Below the pieces are notes generated by a model. That model was not told the origin of the DNA and did not search any database. It was given only the letters and a program-made list of their open reading frames with translations. 64,000 bases of DNA from Flavivirga rizhaonensis (GTDB taxonomy: Bacteria > Bacteroidota > Bacteroidia > Flavobacteriales > Flavobacteriaceae), in contig NZ_SRSO01000024.1 of assembly GCF_004791695.1 (NCBI RefSeq), positions 17,870 through 81,869 of the forward strand, in the 5' to 3' direction. Of this stretch, positions 44,576 to 54,531 are shown piece by piece; the stretch's first letter is position 1; every line of letters begins with the position of its first letter. A program made the position numbers and the translations under genes.

Positions 44576-47500
44576 TTAAAAATTTAAATTTACACCTAGC
44601 ACTACAGTCACAGGAATCTGAATTCCTGGTCTAAATGCACCTTGAAAATCATCTGTATCTGAAAATTCTGATGTTGAAAACGGTATAGACTCTGGATCCA
44701 CATCTACATCATTAGCTTTCCAAATTAGCCCCAGATTTCTAGCCTGTAGCGTAAAGTTGACTGCATTTAAACCAACTCTTTTTATAACATCACTATTTAA
44801 AGAGTACCCTAGAGTAATGTCTCTTAAACGTACAAAAGCAGCATCTTGGATATTGTAATTAGAGAGTGTGAAGAATTCTTCTCTCTTAAAGCCTCTTTCA
44901 TCAAAATCTCTTGGTAATGCTGGTATATTGGTTGTTAACTCATCACCTGGTGCTTCCCAAGCATTCGCTACGTCTTTATGAAATATACCAGTTTTATTTG
45001 GATACTTTTGTAACAATGATTCTTGAAATACATGTCCGAATTTAAATGAAGCCAAGAATGATAGTGAGAAGTTTTTATACTCAAATGTGTTTCGAAACCC
45101 TCCAAAGCCAGGTGCTATAAATGGTTTGGTCTTTACCAAGGCATCTATTGATGGGTAATCTTCTTGATACCCAATAACATCACCATTTTCATTTAATACT
45201 TGAGGGTTACCTTGGTCGTCTAAGCCTGCCCATTGGTATCGATACTCGGCACTGATATCTTCACCTATAATTTGCTGCGTACCAAATCTTCCTACGTCTT
45301 CAATTAAATCGGTGGGATTTCCTTCATCATTGGATACGAATGATAATACCTTGTTTTTATTATATGATATATTAAAATTGGCATTCCATTTTAACGGAGT
45401 ATCTCTTAAAATATCTAAGTTTAAACTTAACTCTACACCTTTGTTTGATATAGAACCTTCATTCCTAAATATAGCTCCCGATTGTCCAAAAGTAGGGTTG
45501 ATATTAAAAGGGCTTAATAAATTTTCGGATAATCGGTCATAAACATCTAATGTTCCTTGTATTCTACTATCAAACAAACCAAAATCCAGTCCTATATTTT
45601 TTGTGATGGTTTCTTCAAAAGTAAGGTTAGGGTTTCCAGAACTAGAAATGTTTGCATAATTTTGATTATTTATAAAGTTATTATTTCTAAATGCGATAAT
45701 CACTGCCGTAGACAAACCTCGTCGTAAATTACCATTTACACCATAAGATCCTCTCAATTTTAAATTATTCACCCAATTTACCTTAAAAAATTGCTCATTG
45801 GTAATATTCCATGAACCACCAGCTGCCCACAATAAAGGCTTACTTAGTCTTTTATTGATACCAAATGCTGTTGTTTGATCAATTTTACCCGATAAGCTGA
45901 TATTATATTTGCTATCATAACTATAGGATACATTACCAAAAGAAGAAATGGCTCTACTTTTCACTTCTGGTTGAAAAGCATTGTTATTACTTATCGTTGA
46001 AAAAGGTCGTAAATAATAAAAATCAGTTGGACCAAACACAAGATCAGACGATATAGCCGAAAGTCCTGTTCTATCATTATATCCATAATAAGTACGTCTT
46101 GAAAGATCAAATGTGTTTTCTGAAACCTCCATACCAGCTAATGCTGCTACGCTATGTTTTTCAGCAAAAGTTTTATGAAACTTAAGAGATCCTCTTATAA
46201 TACTATTAATATTATTAGTTACTGAGTTTTCTAAAGTACCTCCATAAGGAAGAGCTCTGGTTACCGTATTGTTACCATTCTCAATTGCACTCAATACATA
46301 ATTATTATTGTTTATTCTTGTTTCAAATAGACTAACATCTTTATTATTGTTTATCTTATCTGTTACACTATTGTATTGGTACTTTAAGTCTGCAGTCAAC
46401 CAATCAGTAACTTTATAATTAATCCCTGCTGCTAATCTTAGATTGAAACTTTTAGTCTCATTATCTCGAATACTTTGATCTAGTACGGGGTTATATGAAG
46501 GATCATCGAAACCAAGTGCTATAAATTCATCTTGAAATTGTGGATAGAGATTTCTAGTGTTTATAGTGTTTCCGCTACTATCTACCAACTGGTCATAAAT
46601 TTTTATTGAACTACCACCAGAACTAAGTAGAGATGCCACACCTATACCATTATCATTCGTTTCCGAATTAGTAATGGACGCATCAATTACAACACTTACT
46701 TTTCTATTCAATTTTATATCTGTAGTTAGACTTAAATTTAACCTTCGAAATTCATCACCTAAATCTGGTCTATCTTCGTCTACATGTGTTGCTGTGAAAC
46801 TATATGAAGCGTCGGTAGAGCCACCTCTTATACTTAAAGAGTTCTCACGAATAAACCCTGGACTTAATAAGTATTTTTCAAAATCATCTAATACATTTCT
46901 TTCACCCAATTGTGCAAGTCTAGCATCACGTTCTGCCTCAGATATACCACCATTTGGGTTGTAAAAATCTGCCCAAATCTGTTCAAAAGGATCTAACAAT
47001 GCAAATGTCCTATTTCTATTAAAAGGATTAGGAGATGAAAATACATTGGTAGCTGTATTAAAAAATGAATTCAATTCATATTCATTATTATAAATCTTAA
47101 TAGTTTCTTCTGCATTTGCAAGTCCTAAACCACTTAAATCTTGTTTTGTACCGATAGTTATATTAGATGAAAATGTAATAGTAGGCTTTACGGCATATTT
47201 AAAGCCTCTTTTGGTAGTTATAACCAATACTCCATTAGAAGCTCTAATACCCCATAACGTTGTTGCTGCTGCATCTCTAAGCACATCAATAGTTTCTATG
47301 GTTTGTGGATCTATATCGTTTAATGGTCCTTCATAAGGAAATCCATCTAAAACAATTAATGGCTGTCTATTTAGTGAATTTTGGCTTTGAATTTGACCAC
47401 TTCGACTATCAGCAATATCAAAAGTACTGATTCCTCTTAATACCAATTCAAATTGGCGTTGCCCACCTCCATTAGTCACTGAATTTAGGTTTAGTCCTGG

Positions 47501-48298
47501 AGACAAACCTTCTAGTCTATCTATTAAGTTTATCGCTTTTTGTCTGTTAATATCCTTTTTTGTGATTTTTGAAGAGGCTGCGGTGGATTGCTCTTGATTG
47601 GTTGATGTATAACCGGTTAATACAACCTCATCTAGCTTATTTATGTTTTCTTTAAGTGTAATATTATATTCTTTTTGCTGCTCACTTGTTATTTTTTGAG
47701 AAAACTCTTCAAAACCAATAAAAGAAGCATGTAGGATAAGCCCTTTAGAAACTTCGATTTTAAACCTACCATCAAAATCTGTCTGCGTGCCTCTAATCAA
47801 AAAATCAGAATCAGAGGAATTAGAATCAGAGGAAACATAAACACTTGCCCCAGCAATAGGGTTTCCTAACGCATCAGATACTGTACCTGTAACCGTAAAG
47901 GTATTTTTCTGATAGGCGTCTAATACTCTAGTGTCTTTTCGTTTAACAACTACTGTATTGTTAGCAAACTCATAAGTACAACCAATGGGATTTAAGGCTC
48001 TTTTTAAAAGTAAGTTTGATTTAATCTTACCTCTTTTTAATGCTATAGATGGAGCATCTTTAACCATCTCTACGTCATAAACAAACAGATAATCAGTTTG
48101 CGCGTTAATGAGTTTAAAAACTTCTTCTAGAGAGATTGTTTTATCCACATCAATGGTTATTTTTTCATTTTGTGAAAACCCTGTTTTAGGATTTAAACTA
48201 AACACGATGGTACAAAACAAGAAAACAAATGTCCTCATAATTGTTTTGAGTAGCCACTTATCTAAAAAGAAAGTAGCTTTTTTTAAGTTAAATTTCAT
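44576..48298 (-). CDS. SusC/RagA TonB-linked transporter with STN signalling domain
   Basis: 1240 residues, outer-membrane receptor. After the signal region come a secretin/TonB N-terminal (STN) domain (residues about 47-118: ITIDVDKTISLEEVFKLINA), a carboxypeptidase-like Ig domain (about 135-215: FTVTGTVSDALGNPIAGAS), a plug (LDEVVLTGYTS; RGISTFDI; IETIDVLRDAAATTLWG) and a large TonB barrel ending with LQARNLGLIWKAN and VVLGVNLNF. The STN domain means it can signal to FecR and the ECF sigma factor at 49681. A start codon at residue 21 is an alternative. Encoded just before SusD. Confidence 0.96.
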   Translation of the reverse strand: MKFNLKKATFFLDKWLLKTIMRTFVFLFCTIVFSLNPKTGFSQNEKITIDVDKTISLEEVFKLINAQTDYLFVYDVEMVKDAPSIALKRGKIKSNLLLKRALNPIGCTYEFANNTVVVKRKDTRVLDAYQKNTFTVTGTVSDALGNPIAGASVYVSSDSNSSDSDFLIRGTQTDFDGRFKIEVSKGLILHASFIGFEEFSQKITSEQQKEYNITLKENINKLDEVVLTGYTSTNQEQSTAASSKITKKDINRQKAINLIDRLEGLSPGLNLNSVTNGGGQRQFELVLRGISTFDIADSRSGQIQSQNSLNRQPLIVLDGFPYEGPLNDIDPQTIETIDVLRDAAATTLWGIRASNGVLVITTKRGFKYAVKPTITFSSNITIGTKQDLSGLGLANAEETIKIYNNEYELNSFFNTATNVFSSPNPFNRNRTFALLDPFEQIWADFYNPNGGISEAERDARLAQLGERNVLDDFEKYLLSPGFIRENSLSIRGGSTDASYSFTATHVDEDRPDLGDEFRRLNLSLTTDIKLNRKVSVVIDASITNSETNDNGIGVASLLSSGGSSIKIYDQLVDSSGNTINTRNLYPQFQDEFIALGFDDPSYNPVLDQSIRDNETKSFNLRLAAGINYKVTDWLTADLKYQYNSVTDKINNNKDVSLFETRINNNNYVLSAIENGNNTVTRALPYGGTLENSVTNNINSIIRGSLKFHKTFAEKHSVAALAGMEVSENTFDLSRRTYYGYNDRTGLSAISSDLVFGPTDFYYLRPFSTISNNNAFQPEVKSRAISSFGNVSYSYDSKYNISLSGKIDQTTAFGINKRLSKPLLWAAGGSWNITNEQFFKVNWVNNLKLRGSYGVNGNLRRGLSTAVIIAFRNNNFINNQNYANISSSGNPNLTFEETITKNIGLDFGLFDSRIQGTLDVYDRLSENLLSPFNINPTFGQSGAIFRNEGSISNKGVELSLNLDILRDTPLKWNANFNISYNKNKVLSFVSNDEGNPTDLIEDVGRFGTQQIIGEDISAEYRYQWAGLDDQGNPQVLNENGDVIGYQEDYPSIDALVKTKPFIAPGFGGFRNTFEYKNFSLSFLASFKFGHVFQESLLQKYPNKTGIFHKDVANAWEAPGDELTTNIPALPRDFDERGFKREEFFTLSNYNIQDAAFVRLRDITLGYSLNSDVIKRVGLNAVNFTLQARNLGLIWKANDVDVDPESIPFSTSEFSDTDDFQGAFRPGIQIPVTVVLGVNLNF

Positions 48299-48392
48299 AA
48301 ATTTACGATTGGATTAGTTAGTATTTATTTTAATTAATTCTAAGTATTAGGGATTAAACTTTTACTTTGGTCGGTGCTAGTTTTTTCCCTTT

Positions 48393-49562
48393 TTATTTTA
48401 TAACAACTGTTTTATTTTCCACTTCAAAAACAACTCTACCTGTTTTTTCAATATTAATGAGTAACTCCTCTACATTACTCGTTCTTTTTAAAACCCCAGA
48501 AAATACAAGATTTCTTTTTGAATCGTTTTCATAAACCACTTCTAAGTCATACCATCTAGAAAGTGTTTCTAGCATATCGTTAAGAGAGGCTTTATCAAAA
48601 CTAAAAAATCCATTTTTCCAAGCTATTTCATTTGCAATATCGACGGTGTTAATTGTAATACCTTGGTTATTTTGCGTTACAACTGACTGTTGACCTGGTT
48701 CTAAAATAGCATTAAAACCATCTTTATTAATAGCTACTTGACCTTCAACAAGTGTTGTAGCAATAAAGTCATCATTTTTATAAGCCTTTATGTTAAATTC
48801 TGTTCCCAGAACTTCAATTTCTTGACTTTTTGTTAAAACCTTAAATGCCGATCCTTCATGATTTTTGCTTGAAGACACATCAAAATAGGCTTCACCATAT
48901 AGCAATTCTACATGTCGAAGAGCTCCTGCAATAAATTGCACAGGATATTTAATTTTGGAATCTGAATTTAGCCAGACCTTTGTTCCATCTGATAATTGCA
49001 CAAAAAACTCTCCTCCTCTTGGAATCACTAAATAATTGTAAACAATCTCACCGGCATTTTTATCTTTTAGGCTATTATAGGTTATTTCTTTGCCATTACT
49101 AACCAAATTTTGAGTTTGATAACTAGAGTTATTTTCTAATAAAACATCTGTACCATCTTCTAAAATCAAAATAGCCTTGTTTGTTCCTGTTGATATGGTA
49201 TTATTTACTATGATAGATTCAGTGTTGTGACTATCTGAATACGTTGTGTTATTTTTTAAGAAATATACTGTTGTAAGCATCCCTAATAATATAACTGCTG
49301 CTGCATACTTGTATATACTTTGAGTTTTTAGCTTATAAAAAAGTGATTTTTCTTTTCTTATTGTAGCTAACAATTGCTCAATTATTTTGTCTGTTTCCGG
49401 GTTGTTCATATTATAGTTAATGGCATAGTGTATACTTACATAGTCCTTAAATAACAGCCTGTTTTCTGGAGTTTCAATCCAATCAGAAAGTATATCTAAG
49501 TCTTTAGATGTTGCTGAATTCGATATGTATTTAACTATTATATTTTCAATTTCTGAAGTCAT
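48393..49562 (-). CDS. FecR-type anti-sigma factor with DUF4974
   Basis: 389 residues. Soluble N-terminus (about 1-80), one membrane helix (IYKYAAAVILLGMLTTVYF, about 82-102), a periplasmic FecR domain (about 170-280: VPRGGEFFVQLSDGTKVWL; SDSKIKYPVQF; VLGTEFNIKAYKN) and a C-terminal DUF4974 (about 310-389: ASLNDMLETLSRWYDLEVVY). It carries the signal from the SusC STN domain to the ECF sigma factor. Divergent from the sigma gene and upstream of SusC. Confidence 0.94.
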   Translation of the reverse strand: MTSEIENIIVKYISNSATSKDLDILSDWIETPENRLLFKDYVSIHYAINYNMNNPETDKIIEQLLATIRKEKSLFYKLKTQSIYKYAAAVILLGMLTTVYFLKNNTTYSDSHNTESIIVNNTISTGTNKAILILEDGTDVLLENNSSYQTQNLVSNGKEITYNSLKDKNAGEIVYNYLVIPRGGEFFVQLSDGTKVWLNSDSKIKYPVQFIAGALRHVELLYGEAYFDVSSSKNHEGSAFKVLTKSQEIEVLGTEFNIKAYKNDDFIATTLVEGQVAINKDGFNAILEPGQQSVVTQNNQGITINTVDIANEIAWKNGFFSFDKASLNDMLETLSRWYDLEVVYENDSKRNLVFSGVLKRTSNVEELLINIEKTGRVVFEVENKTVVIK

Positions 49563-49680
49563 TCTTTTAAAGTGATTGTATATTAATTACAAAGCAGAAT
49601 TTAATTACCCCTACGTTTTGTAAACTTTTTTTTAATTTTATTTTTTATAATATTTACAATATTATTAACACAATTAATTA

Positions 49681-50271
49681 ATGTCTATTTCACATAAAGA
49701 TAACAAAGCATTTATAGAATATCTTACAAAAGGAAGAGAAGAAGCCTATGTATATTTAGTAACCACATACAATAAACCCCTTTTTATTTATGCTTTAAGC
49801 CTTACTAAAGATTCAGCCGATGCCCAAGATATCGTTCAAAATGTATTTTTAACTATTTGGAAATACAGAAAACGTATTAATACCTTTCATTCTATTAAAA
49901 ATTTTTTATACAAGACTACGTATCATGAATTTATCAATCATTATAATAAAAAGAAAGCTATTTCAAAATTGGAACAAACTTACATAGAAGCTCTTGATGA
50001 AACTGTTGATAATGATAACACTGAATCATTAGAACGTAAAATTAAAATTGTAAAGAAAGGTATTAAACAATTGCCTAAAAGATGCAAAGAAACATTCTTA
50101 TTGAGCAAAAAAGAAGGGCTTACCAATATTGAAATTGCGGAATATATGAATGTTTCTGTAAAAACCGTAGAAGTGCAACTTACAAAAGCGTATCACTTAC
50201 TACGCAAACTTGTTGGCAACGAACTAAAAAGTATATTATTTTTATTATTTGGTGTACCAGTAAGGGAGTAA
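49681..50271 (+). CDS. ECF RNA polymerase sigma-70 factor
   Basis: 196 residues. Region 2 about residues 18-85 (YALSLTKDSADAQDIVQNVF, then FLTIWKYRKRINTFHSIKN), region 4 about 130-180 (KRCKETFLLSKKEGLTNIEI; MNVSVKTVEVQLTKAYHLLR, helix-turn-helix). It is the partner of the divergent FecR-like protein and should turn on the SusC/SusD/TlpA genes. ATG start; the 118-base gap to fecR is very AT-rich. Confidence 0.93.
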   Translation: MSISHKDNKAFIEYLTKGREEAYVYLVTTYNKPLFIYALSLTKDSADAQDIVQNVFLTIWKYRKRINTFHSIKNFLYKTTYHEFINHYNKKKAISKLEQTYIEALDETVDNDNTESLERKIKIVKKGIKQLPKRCKETFLLSKKEGLTNIEIAEYMNVSVKTVEVQLTKAYHLLRKLVGNELKSILFLLFGVPVRE

Positions 50272-50330
50272 GCTAAACTTTTGCATAGCACTACTTTGAG
50301 GTTAAAGCTTAATATAAAAACCTATAAATA

Positions 50331-51635
50331 CTATTTTTTTCTCATGTATACACTAATAGGAACCCCGGTAAAATCAAAATGTTCGCGAAGTTTATTTTCT
50401 AAGAAACGTTTATAAGGATCTTTTACATATTGCGGTAAATTACAGAAAAAAGCAAACTGTGGTTGCGGCGTTGGCAATTGCATGATGTATTTAATCTTTA
50501 CAAATTTCGCCTTATAAGCTGGTGGTGGGTAGCTTTCTATAATCGGAAGTAAAACATCATTAAGCTGACTTGTCTTTATTTTTTTAGAACGGTTTTTATA
50601 AACTTCAACAGCCGTTTCTATCGCTTTGAAAATACGTTGTTTAGATAATACTGAAATAAATATAATTGGCACATCTATAAAAGGCTCTATTTGTTTTCTG
50701 ATAGCCTTTTCATATGCTTTCATTGATTTATGGTCTTTCTCTACCAAATCCCATTTGTTAACCAAAATAACAATGCCTTTCCTGTTACGTTCTGCTAACC
50801 AAAATATATTTTGAACCTGACCATCAAATCCTCGTGTTGCGTCTAATACTAAAAGACACACATCGGCATGCTCAATAGCTCTAACACTACGCATTACCGA
50901 GTAAAACTCTAAATCTTCTTTTACTTTGGCTTTTCTACGTATTCCCGCTGTGTCAACTAAGTTGAACTCAAAACCAAAACGGTTATATTTTGTATCAATA
51001 GAATCTCTAGTTGTACCTGCAATATCCGTTACGATGTACCTGTCTTCACCTATCAACGCATTAATAAATGATGATTTTCCAGCATTAGGACGCCCCACCA
51101 CCGCAAAACGTGGTAACTCTTCTTCTACGACTTCTTCTTTTTCTGGCAAGGCTTCAACTAAAGCATCTAACAAATCACCTGTACCACTTCCATTTATACT
51201 AGCAATGTTATAATACTCCCCTAATCCTAACGAATAAAACTCTACTGCATCTTCAGATCGTTTGGCATTATCAACTTTATTAACGACTAAAAATACTGGC
51301 TTACTTACTTTTCTAAGTAAATTAGCGACGTCTTCGTCCATACCTGTAACGCCATTTTCAACATCTACCATAAAAATAATAGCATCTGCCTCATCAATGG
51401 CTAACTCAACTTGTTTATCAATTTCAGCTTCAAAAACATCATCACTTCCCAATACATAACCACCAGTATCTATGAGAGAAAACTCTTTTCCATTCCAATC
51501 ACTTTTACCATAATGACGGTCTCTTGTAACACCACTCACTGCATCAACTATAGCTTCTCTTCGTTGAATTAAACGATTAAAAAAAGTTGATTTCCCTACA
51601 TTTGGTCTTCCTACTATAGCTACTATATTGCTCAT
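50331..51635 (-). CDS. der: ribosome-assembly GTPase Der (EngA)
   Basis: 434 residues. Two G domains in tandem: GRPNVGKSTFFN (G1, residue 8) with DTGGYVLGSDD and NKVDNAK; and GRPNAGKSSFINAL with DTAGIRRKAK and NKWDLVEKD, followed by the C-terminal KH-like domain (FVKIKYIMQLPTPQPQFAFF). Needed for 50S subunit assembly. Length is usual. Only 59 bases lie between it and the converging sigma gene. Confidence 0.97.
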   Translation of the reverse strand: MSNIVAIVGRPNVGKSTFFNRLIQRREAIVDAVSGVTRDRHYGKSDWNGKEFSLIDTGGYVLGSDDVFEAEIDKQVELAIDEADAIIFMVDVENGVTGMDEDVANLLRKVSKPVFLVVNKVDNAKRSEDAVEFYSLGLGEYYNIASINGSGTGDLLDALVEALPEKEEVVEEELPRFAVVGRPNAGKSSFINALIGEDRYIVTDIAGTTRDSIDTKYNRFGFEFNLVDTAGIRRKAKVKEDLEFYSVMRSVRAIEHADVCLLVLDATRGFDGQVQNIFWLAERNRKGIVILVNKWDLVEKDHKSMKAYEKAIRKQIEPFIDVPIIFISVLSKQRIFKAIETAVEVYKNRSKKIKTSQLNDVLLPIIESYPPPAYKAKFVKIKYIMQLPTPQPQFAFFCNLPQYVKDPYKRFLENKLREHFDFTGVPISVYMRKK

Positions 51636-51806
51636 AATCTATAAAATGATATACAACAGCCTAAGGCTGATTTATTTATATTCCTCTTTTGAAATATTTT
51701 GCAAAAATAGGAAATATAGTCTACTCAAAGTGTTTTTATAAAGATTAAAACTATTTATGTTTTATAGAAAAAAATAGTAATTTACTGTACTTAAAAAACT
51801 AAAGAC

Positions 51807-52319
51807 ATGCCAATAGATAATGATATTGCTTTAAGACCTCGTTTTAAACTAGAACTTAGTAGAAATAACCAATCTATTTTAGAAGATTTTGAAGTTCTAA
51901 AATCTAAGCAATCTGATTTTATTGTTACACGACTGGACAATCATGTCTTCATAAAATTCCCTAAAGAAAGACAGCATTTCTGGTCCCCTCAACTCCATCT
52001 GGAAATTGATGAGATTGACAATAATTCTAGTTTACTTCATGGACTATTTGGGCCTAATCCTACAGTTTGGACCATGTTTATGTTTTTTCATTTTATAGTC
52101 GCTGGCTTATTTATAGCTTTTGGGATATGGGCTTATACCAATTCGTCTCTAGATAAAAGTTATGCCATACAAGTTAGTTTAATGCTTTTAATGGTAATCA
52201 TTTGGGTTGTTTTATACTTTGCGGGAAGTATTGGAAAAGCTTCTAGTAAAAACGAAATGCGTGCATTACATGACTTTATGAACCGTGTTATTGAAATTGA
52301 AAAAGCACCTCAATCTTAA
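51807..52319 (+). CDS. hypothetical membrane protein
   Basis: 170 residues, no recognised family. The first ~75 are soluble and beta-like (FKLELSRNNQSILEDFEVL, VTRLDNHVFIKFPKE, WSPQLHLEIDEID); then two membrane helices (TVWTMFMFFHFIVAGLFIAFG and IQVSLMLLMVIIWVVLYFAG) and a short charged tail. Similar small proteins occur in Flavobacteriaceae next to der and era. Monocistronic, with a hairpin at its end. Confidence 0.62.
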   Translation: MPIDNDIALRPRFKLELSRNNQSILEDFEVLKSKQSDFIVTRLDNHVFIKFPKERQHFWSPQLHLEIDEIDNNSSLLHGLFGPNPTVWTMFMFFHFIVAGLFIAFGIWAYTNSSLDKSYAIQVSLMLLMVIIWVVLYFAGSIGKASSKNEMRALHDFMNRVIEIEKAPQS

Positions 52320-52333
52320 AAATTGAAGTGCTT
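52303..52333 (+). terminator. hairpin at the end of the 51807 gene
   Basis: AAGCACCTCAAT (52303-52314) pairs with ATTGAAGTGCTT (52322-52333) with one mismatch, overlapping the stop codon; there is no strong T run, so only a possible terminator. Confidence 0.4.
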
Positions 52334-52376
52334 AACCAACTAACTATAACATTACTAGGTTTTGTATTTAAGGACG

Positions 52377-52512
52377 AGGAACGAGGAGGAATCTCATCAT
52401 GGTGGGATGTCTCGTCGCTCATGCTTCGCTCCGTCGACATGACAAACAGCTATATTTCATTGGATTATATAAGATGTTTTTAATAAAGTTTACGTCGAAA
52501 CTCACATTATTC
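52377..52512. repeat. partial relatives of repeat R2
   Basis: Two short stretches resemble R2: GAGGAGGAATCTCATC followed by CTCATGCTTCGCTCCGTCGA (about 52383-52440), and GTCGAAACTCACATTATT (about 52493-52510). The order differs from R2, so this is a fragmented or related element. No gene in the 271-base gap. Confidence 0.5.
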
Positions 52513-52590
52513 AGTTCTTATTAAAGCCCAAATATTATAATAGTATTTAAATTTAATGTTATCCTATTAAGAAGAAAGTATTAGGATTTT

Positions 52591-53472
52591 CTATTGATTG
52601 TAACCAAAACGTTTCAGTTGATTTTGATTGCTTCTCCAATTTTTATTTACTTTAACATAGAGTTCTAAATGGATTTGCTTGCCAAAGAATTTTTCTAAAT
52701 CTTTTCTAGCCTCTACGCCTACACGTTTTAAAGCACTCCCTTTATGACCAATAATTATCCCTTTTTGAGTATCGCGTTCTACCATTATGACAGAACGTAT
52801 TCTTATAATGTTTTCTTCCTCTAAAAATTCTTCAGTATCAACTTCAACAGCATAAGGGATTTCTTTTTTATAATGAAGCAGAATTTTTTCTCTTATACTT
52901 TCATTTATAAAAAAACGCTCAGGTTTATCTGTTAATTGATCTTTTGGATAAAATGGTGGGGATTTTGGAAGTAATTCTATAATTCTATCAAATACTTCTT
53001 TAACCTGAAAGCCTTCAAGTGCAGAAATTGGTATAATCTCAGCATTAGGGACTTTTTCTGCCCAAAGCTGTACTTGAGTTTCTAATTGTTCTTGATTTGA
53101 CGTATCAATTTTATTTAAAAGTAATAATACAGGAATTTTTGAGCTTGTGATTTTTTTAAAGAATGCTTCATCCTTGAGTGCTTGTTCACCAATTTCTACC
53201 ATATAAATTAATACATCGGCATCTTCAAAAGCAGATTTAACAAATCCCATCATGGATTCCTGTAACTCGTAAGCCGGTTTTATAATTCCTGGTGTATCAC
53301 TAAATAATACTTGAAAATCATCACCATTTACAATACCTAAAATCCTATGACGCGTGGTTTGCGCTTTAGATGTTATAATAGACAGCTTCTCTCCTACAAA
53401 GGCATTCATCAATGTAGACTTACCTACATTAGGGTTACCAATAATATTTACAAAACCTGCTTTGTGACTCAT
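52591..53472 (-). CDS. era: GTPase Era
   Basis: 293 residues. G domain with GNPNVGKSTLMNAF (G1), the effector loop TTRHRILG, DTPGIIKP (G3), NKIDTSNQ (G4) and a C-terminal KH domain (about 205-293) with GIIIGHKGSALKRVGVEARK. Binds 16S rRNA and helps 30S subunit maturation. Normal length. A terminator for the FKBP gene lies just upstream. Confidence 0.97.
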   Translation of the reverse strand: MSHKAGFVNIIGNPNVGKSTLMNAFVGEKLSIITSKAQTTRHRILGIVNGDDFQVLFSDTPGIIKPAYELQESMMGFVKSAFEDADVLIYMVEIGEQALKDEAFFKKITSSKIPVLLLLNKIDTSNQEQLETQVQLWAEKVPNAEIIPISALEGFQVKEVFDRIIELLPKSPPFYPKDQLTDKPERFFINESIREKILLHYKKEIPYAVEVDTEEFLEEENIIRIRSVIMVERDTQKGIIIGHKGSALKRVGVEARKDLEKFFGKQIHLELYVKVNKNWRSNQNQLKRFGYNQ

Positions 53473-53550
53473 ATATTCTTTATTTTACTCATGCAAAGTT
53501 ACAATGTTTGAATTTTATCACACTATCAATACTTAAATACTTATAAAACA

Positions 53551-53581
53551 AAAAACAGGAAGCAGATGCTTCCTGTTTTTT
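53551..53581 (-). terminator. terminator after the FKBP gene
   Basis: Perfect 13-bp stem (AAAAACAGGAAGC at 53551-53563 with 53568-53580), loop of 4, followed on the minus strand by TTTTTTG. Ends the FKBP transcript. Confidence 0.88.
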
Positions 53582-53630
53582 GCCCTAGGCAAAAGCCTCG
53601 GAGAATTCTTTTCGATTAAATAATTTTAAA

Positions 53631-54359
53631 TTACTTAACTATTTCTATTAGTTCTACTTCAAATATTAAAGCATCAAACGGTTTAATAACACCTCCCTGA
53701 CGTGGAAAAGCTCCGTATGCTAAATCTTGTGGAATGAAAAATTTATATTTAGAACCAACTTTCATAAGTTGTAGACCTTCTATCCATCCTGGTATCACTT
53801 GGTTAACTCCAAATTCTGATGGTTTACCTCTATCTACAGAACTATCAAATACAGTTCCATCAATTCTGGTTCCATGATAATGCACTTTAACTTTTGATGT
53901 TGCTTGTGGGGTTTCTCCACTTCCTTCTTTTAAAACAATATATTGTAAACCACTATCTGTGGTTTCAACACCATCTTTAGATATATTTTCAGCTAAAAAC
54001 TTTTCGCTTTCTATTTTATTATCTCCAAATTGCTCTTCAGCTTTTTTAAGCGCTTCTTCTTGCTGCTTTTTCATCTCTTCTTGTTGCTTTTTTTGGAAAT
54101 AAGTTTGAATAGTAACATTAATTTTATCTTGTTCTATTAAAATATTTGTTGAGTCAGCCCCATTTTTAAGCCCTTGAACAAAAAGATCTATATTAACCTC
54201 CTCAAAACCTGATCTTACTTGATACCCATTACTTAACCCGATAGCATAACTTACTGAGTCTATTTGTGTTTTTAAAGGTAAATTTGTAACACCACTCTTG
54301 TTACATGAAATTGCAAGTAGAGCAATCATTGCTAGATTTAAAAACTTTATTGTCTTCAT
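53631..54359 (-). CDS. FKBP-type peptidyl-prolyl cis-trans isomerase lipoprotein
   Basis: 242 residues. Lipoprotein signal (AMIALLAISC). A helical dimerisation-type N-terminal part (LKTQIDSVSYAIGLSNGYQ; ITIQTYFQKKQQEEMKKQ) as in FklB/Mip, and a C-terminal FKBP domain (about 130-240): VKVHYHGTRIDGTVFDSS, FGVNQVIPGWIEGLQLMKVG, IPQDLAYGAFP. A periplasmic proline isomerase/foldase. Own transcript between two terminators. Confidence 0.94.
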   Translation of the reverse strand: MKTIKFLNLAMIALLAISCNKSGVTNLPLKTQIDSVSYAIGLSNGYQVRSGFEEVNIDLFVQGLKNGADSTNILIEQDKINVTIQTYFQKKQQEEMKKQQEEALKKAEEQFGDNKIESEKFLAENISKDGVETTDSGLQYIVLKEGSGETPQATSKVKVHYHGTRIDGTVFDSSVDRGKPSEFGVNQVIPGWIEGLQLMKVGSKYKFFIPQDLAYGAFPRQGGVIKPFDALIFEVELIEIVK

Positions 54360-54471
54360 CTTTTAATTTTTAGTTAATAATGTCGTATTTATAATTTATG
54401 ATTATAAACATGACATTTAGTTATTTTTCAATTGATGCCAAAAGTAACAAATTTACACGCATAAAAAAAAG

Positions 54472-54502
54472 AAAAACCTCCCTGAATACAGCAAGGTTTT
54501 TT
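54472..54502 (-). terminator. terminator after the KDPG aldolase gene
   Basis: AAAAACCT (54472-54479) with AGGTTTTT (54494-54501), loop of 14, followed on the minus strand by TTTTTCTTTTTTTT. Ends the kdgK-aldolase unit. Confidence 0.6.
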
Positions 54503-54531
54503 GCCATGTAGAATAAGCAATATTCTTATAA

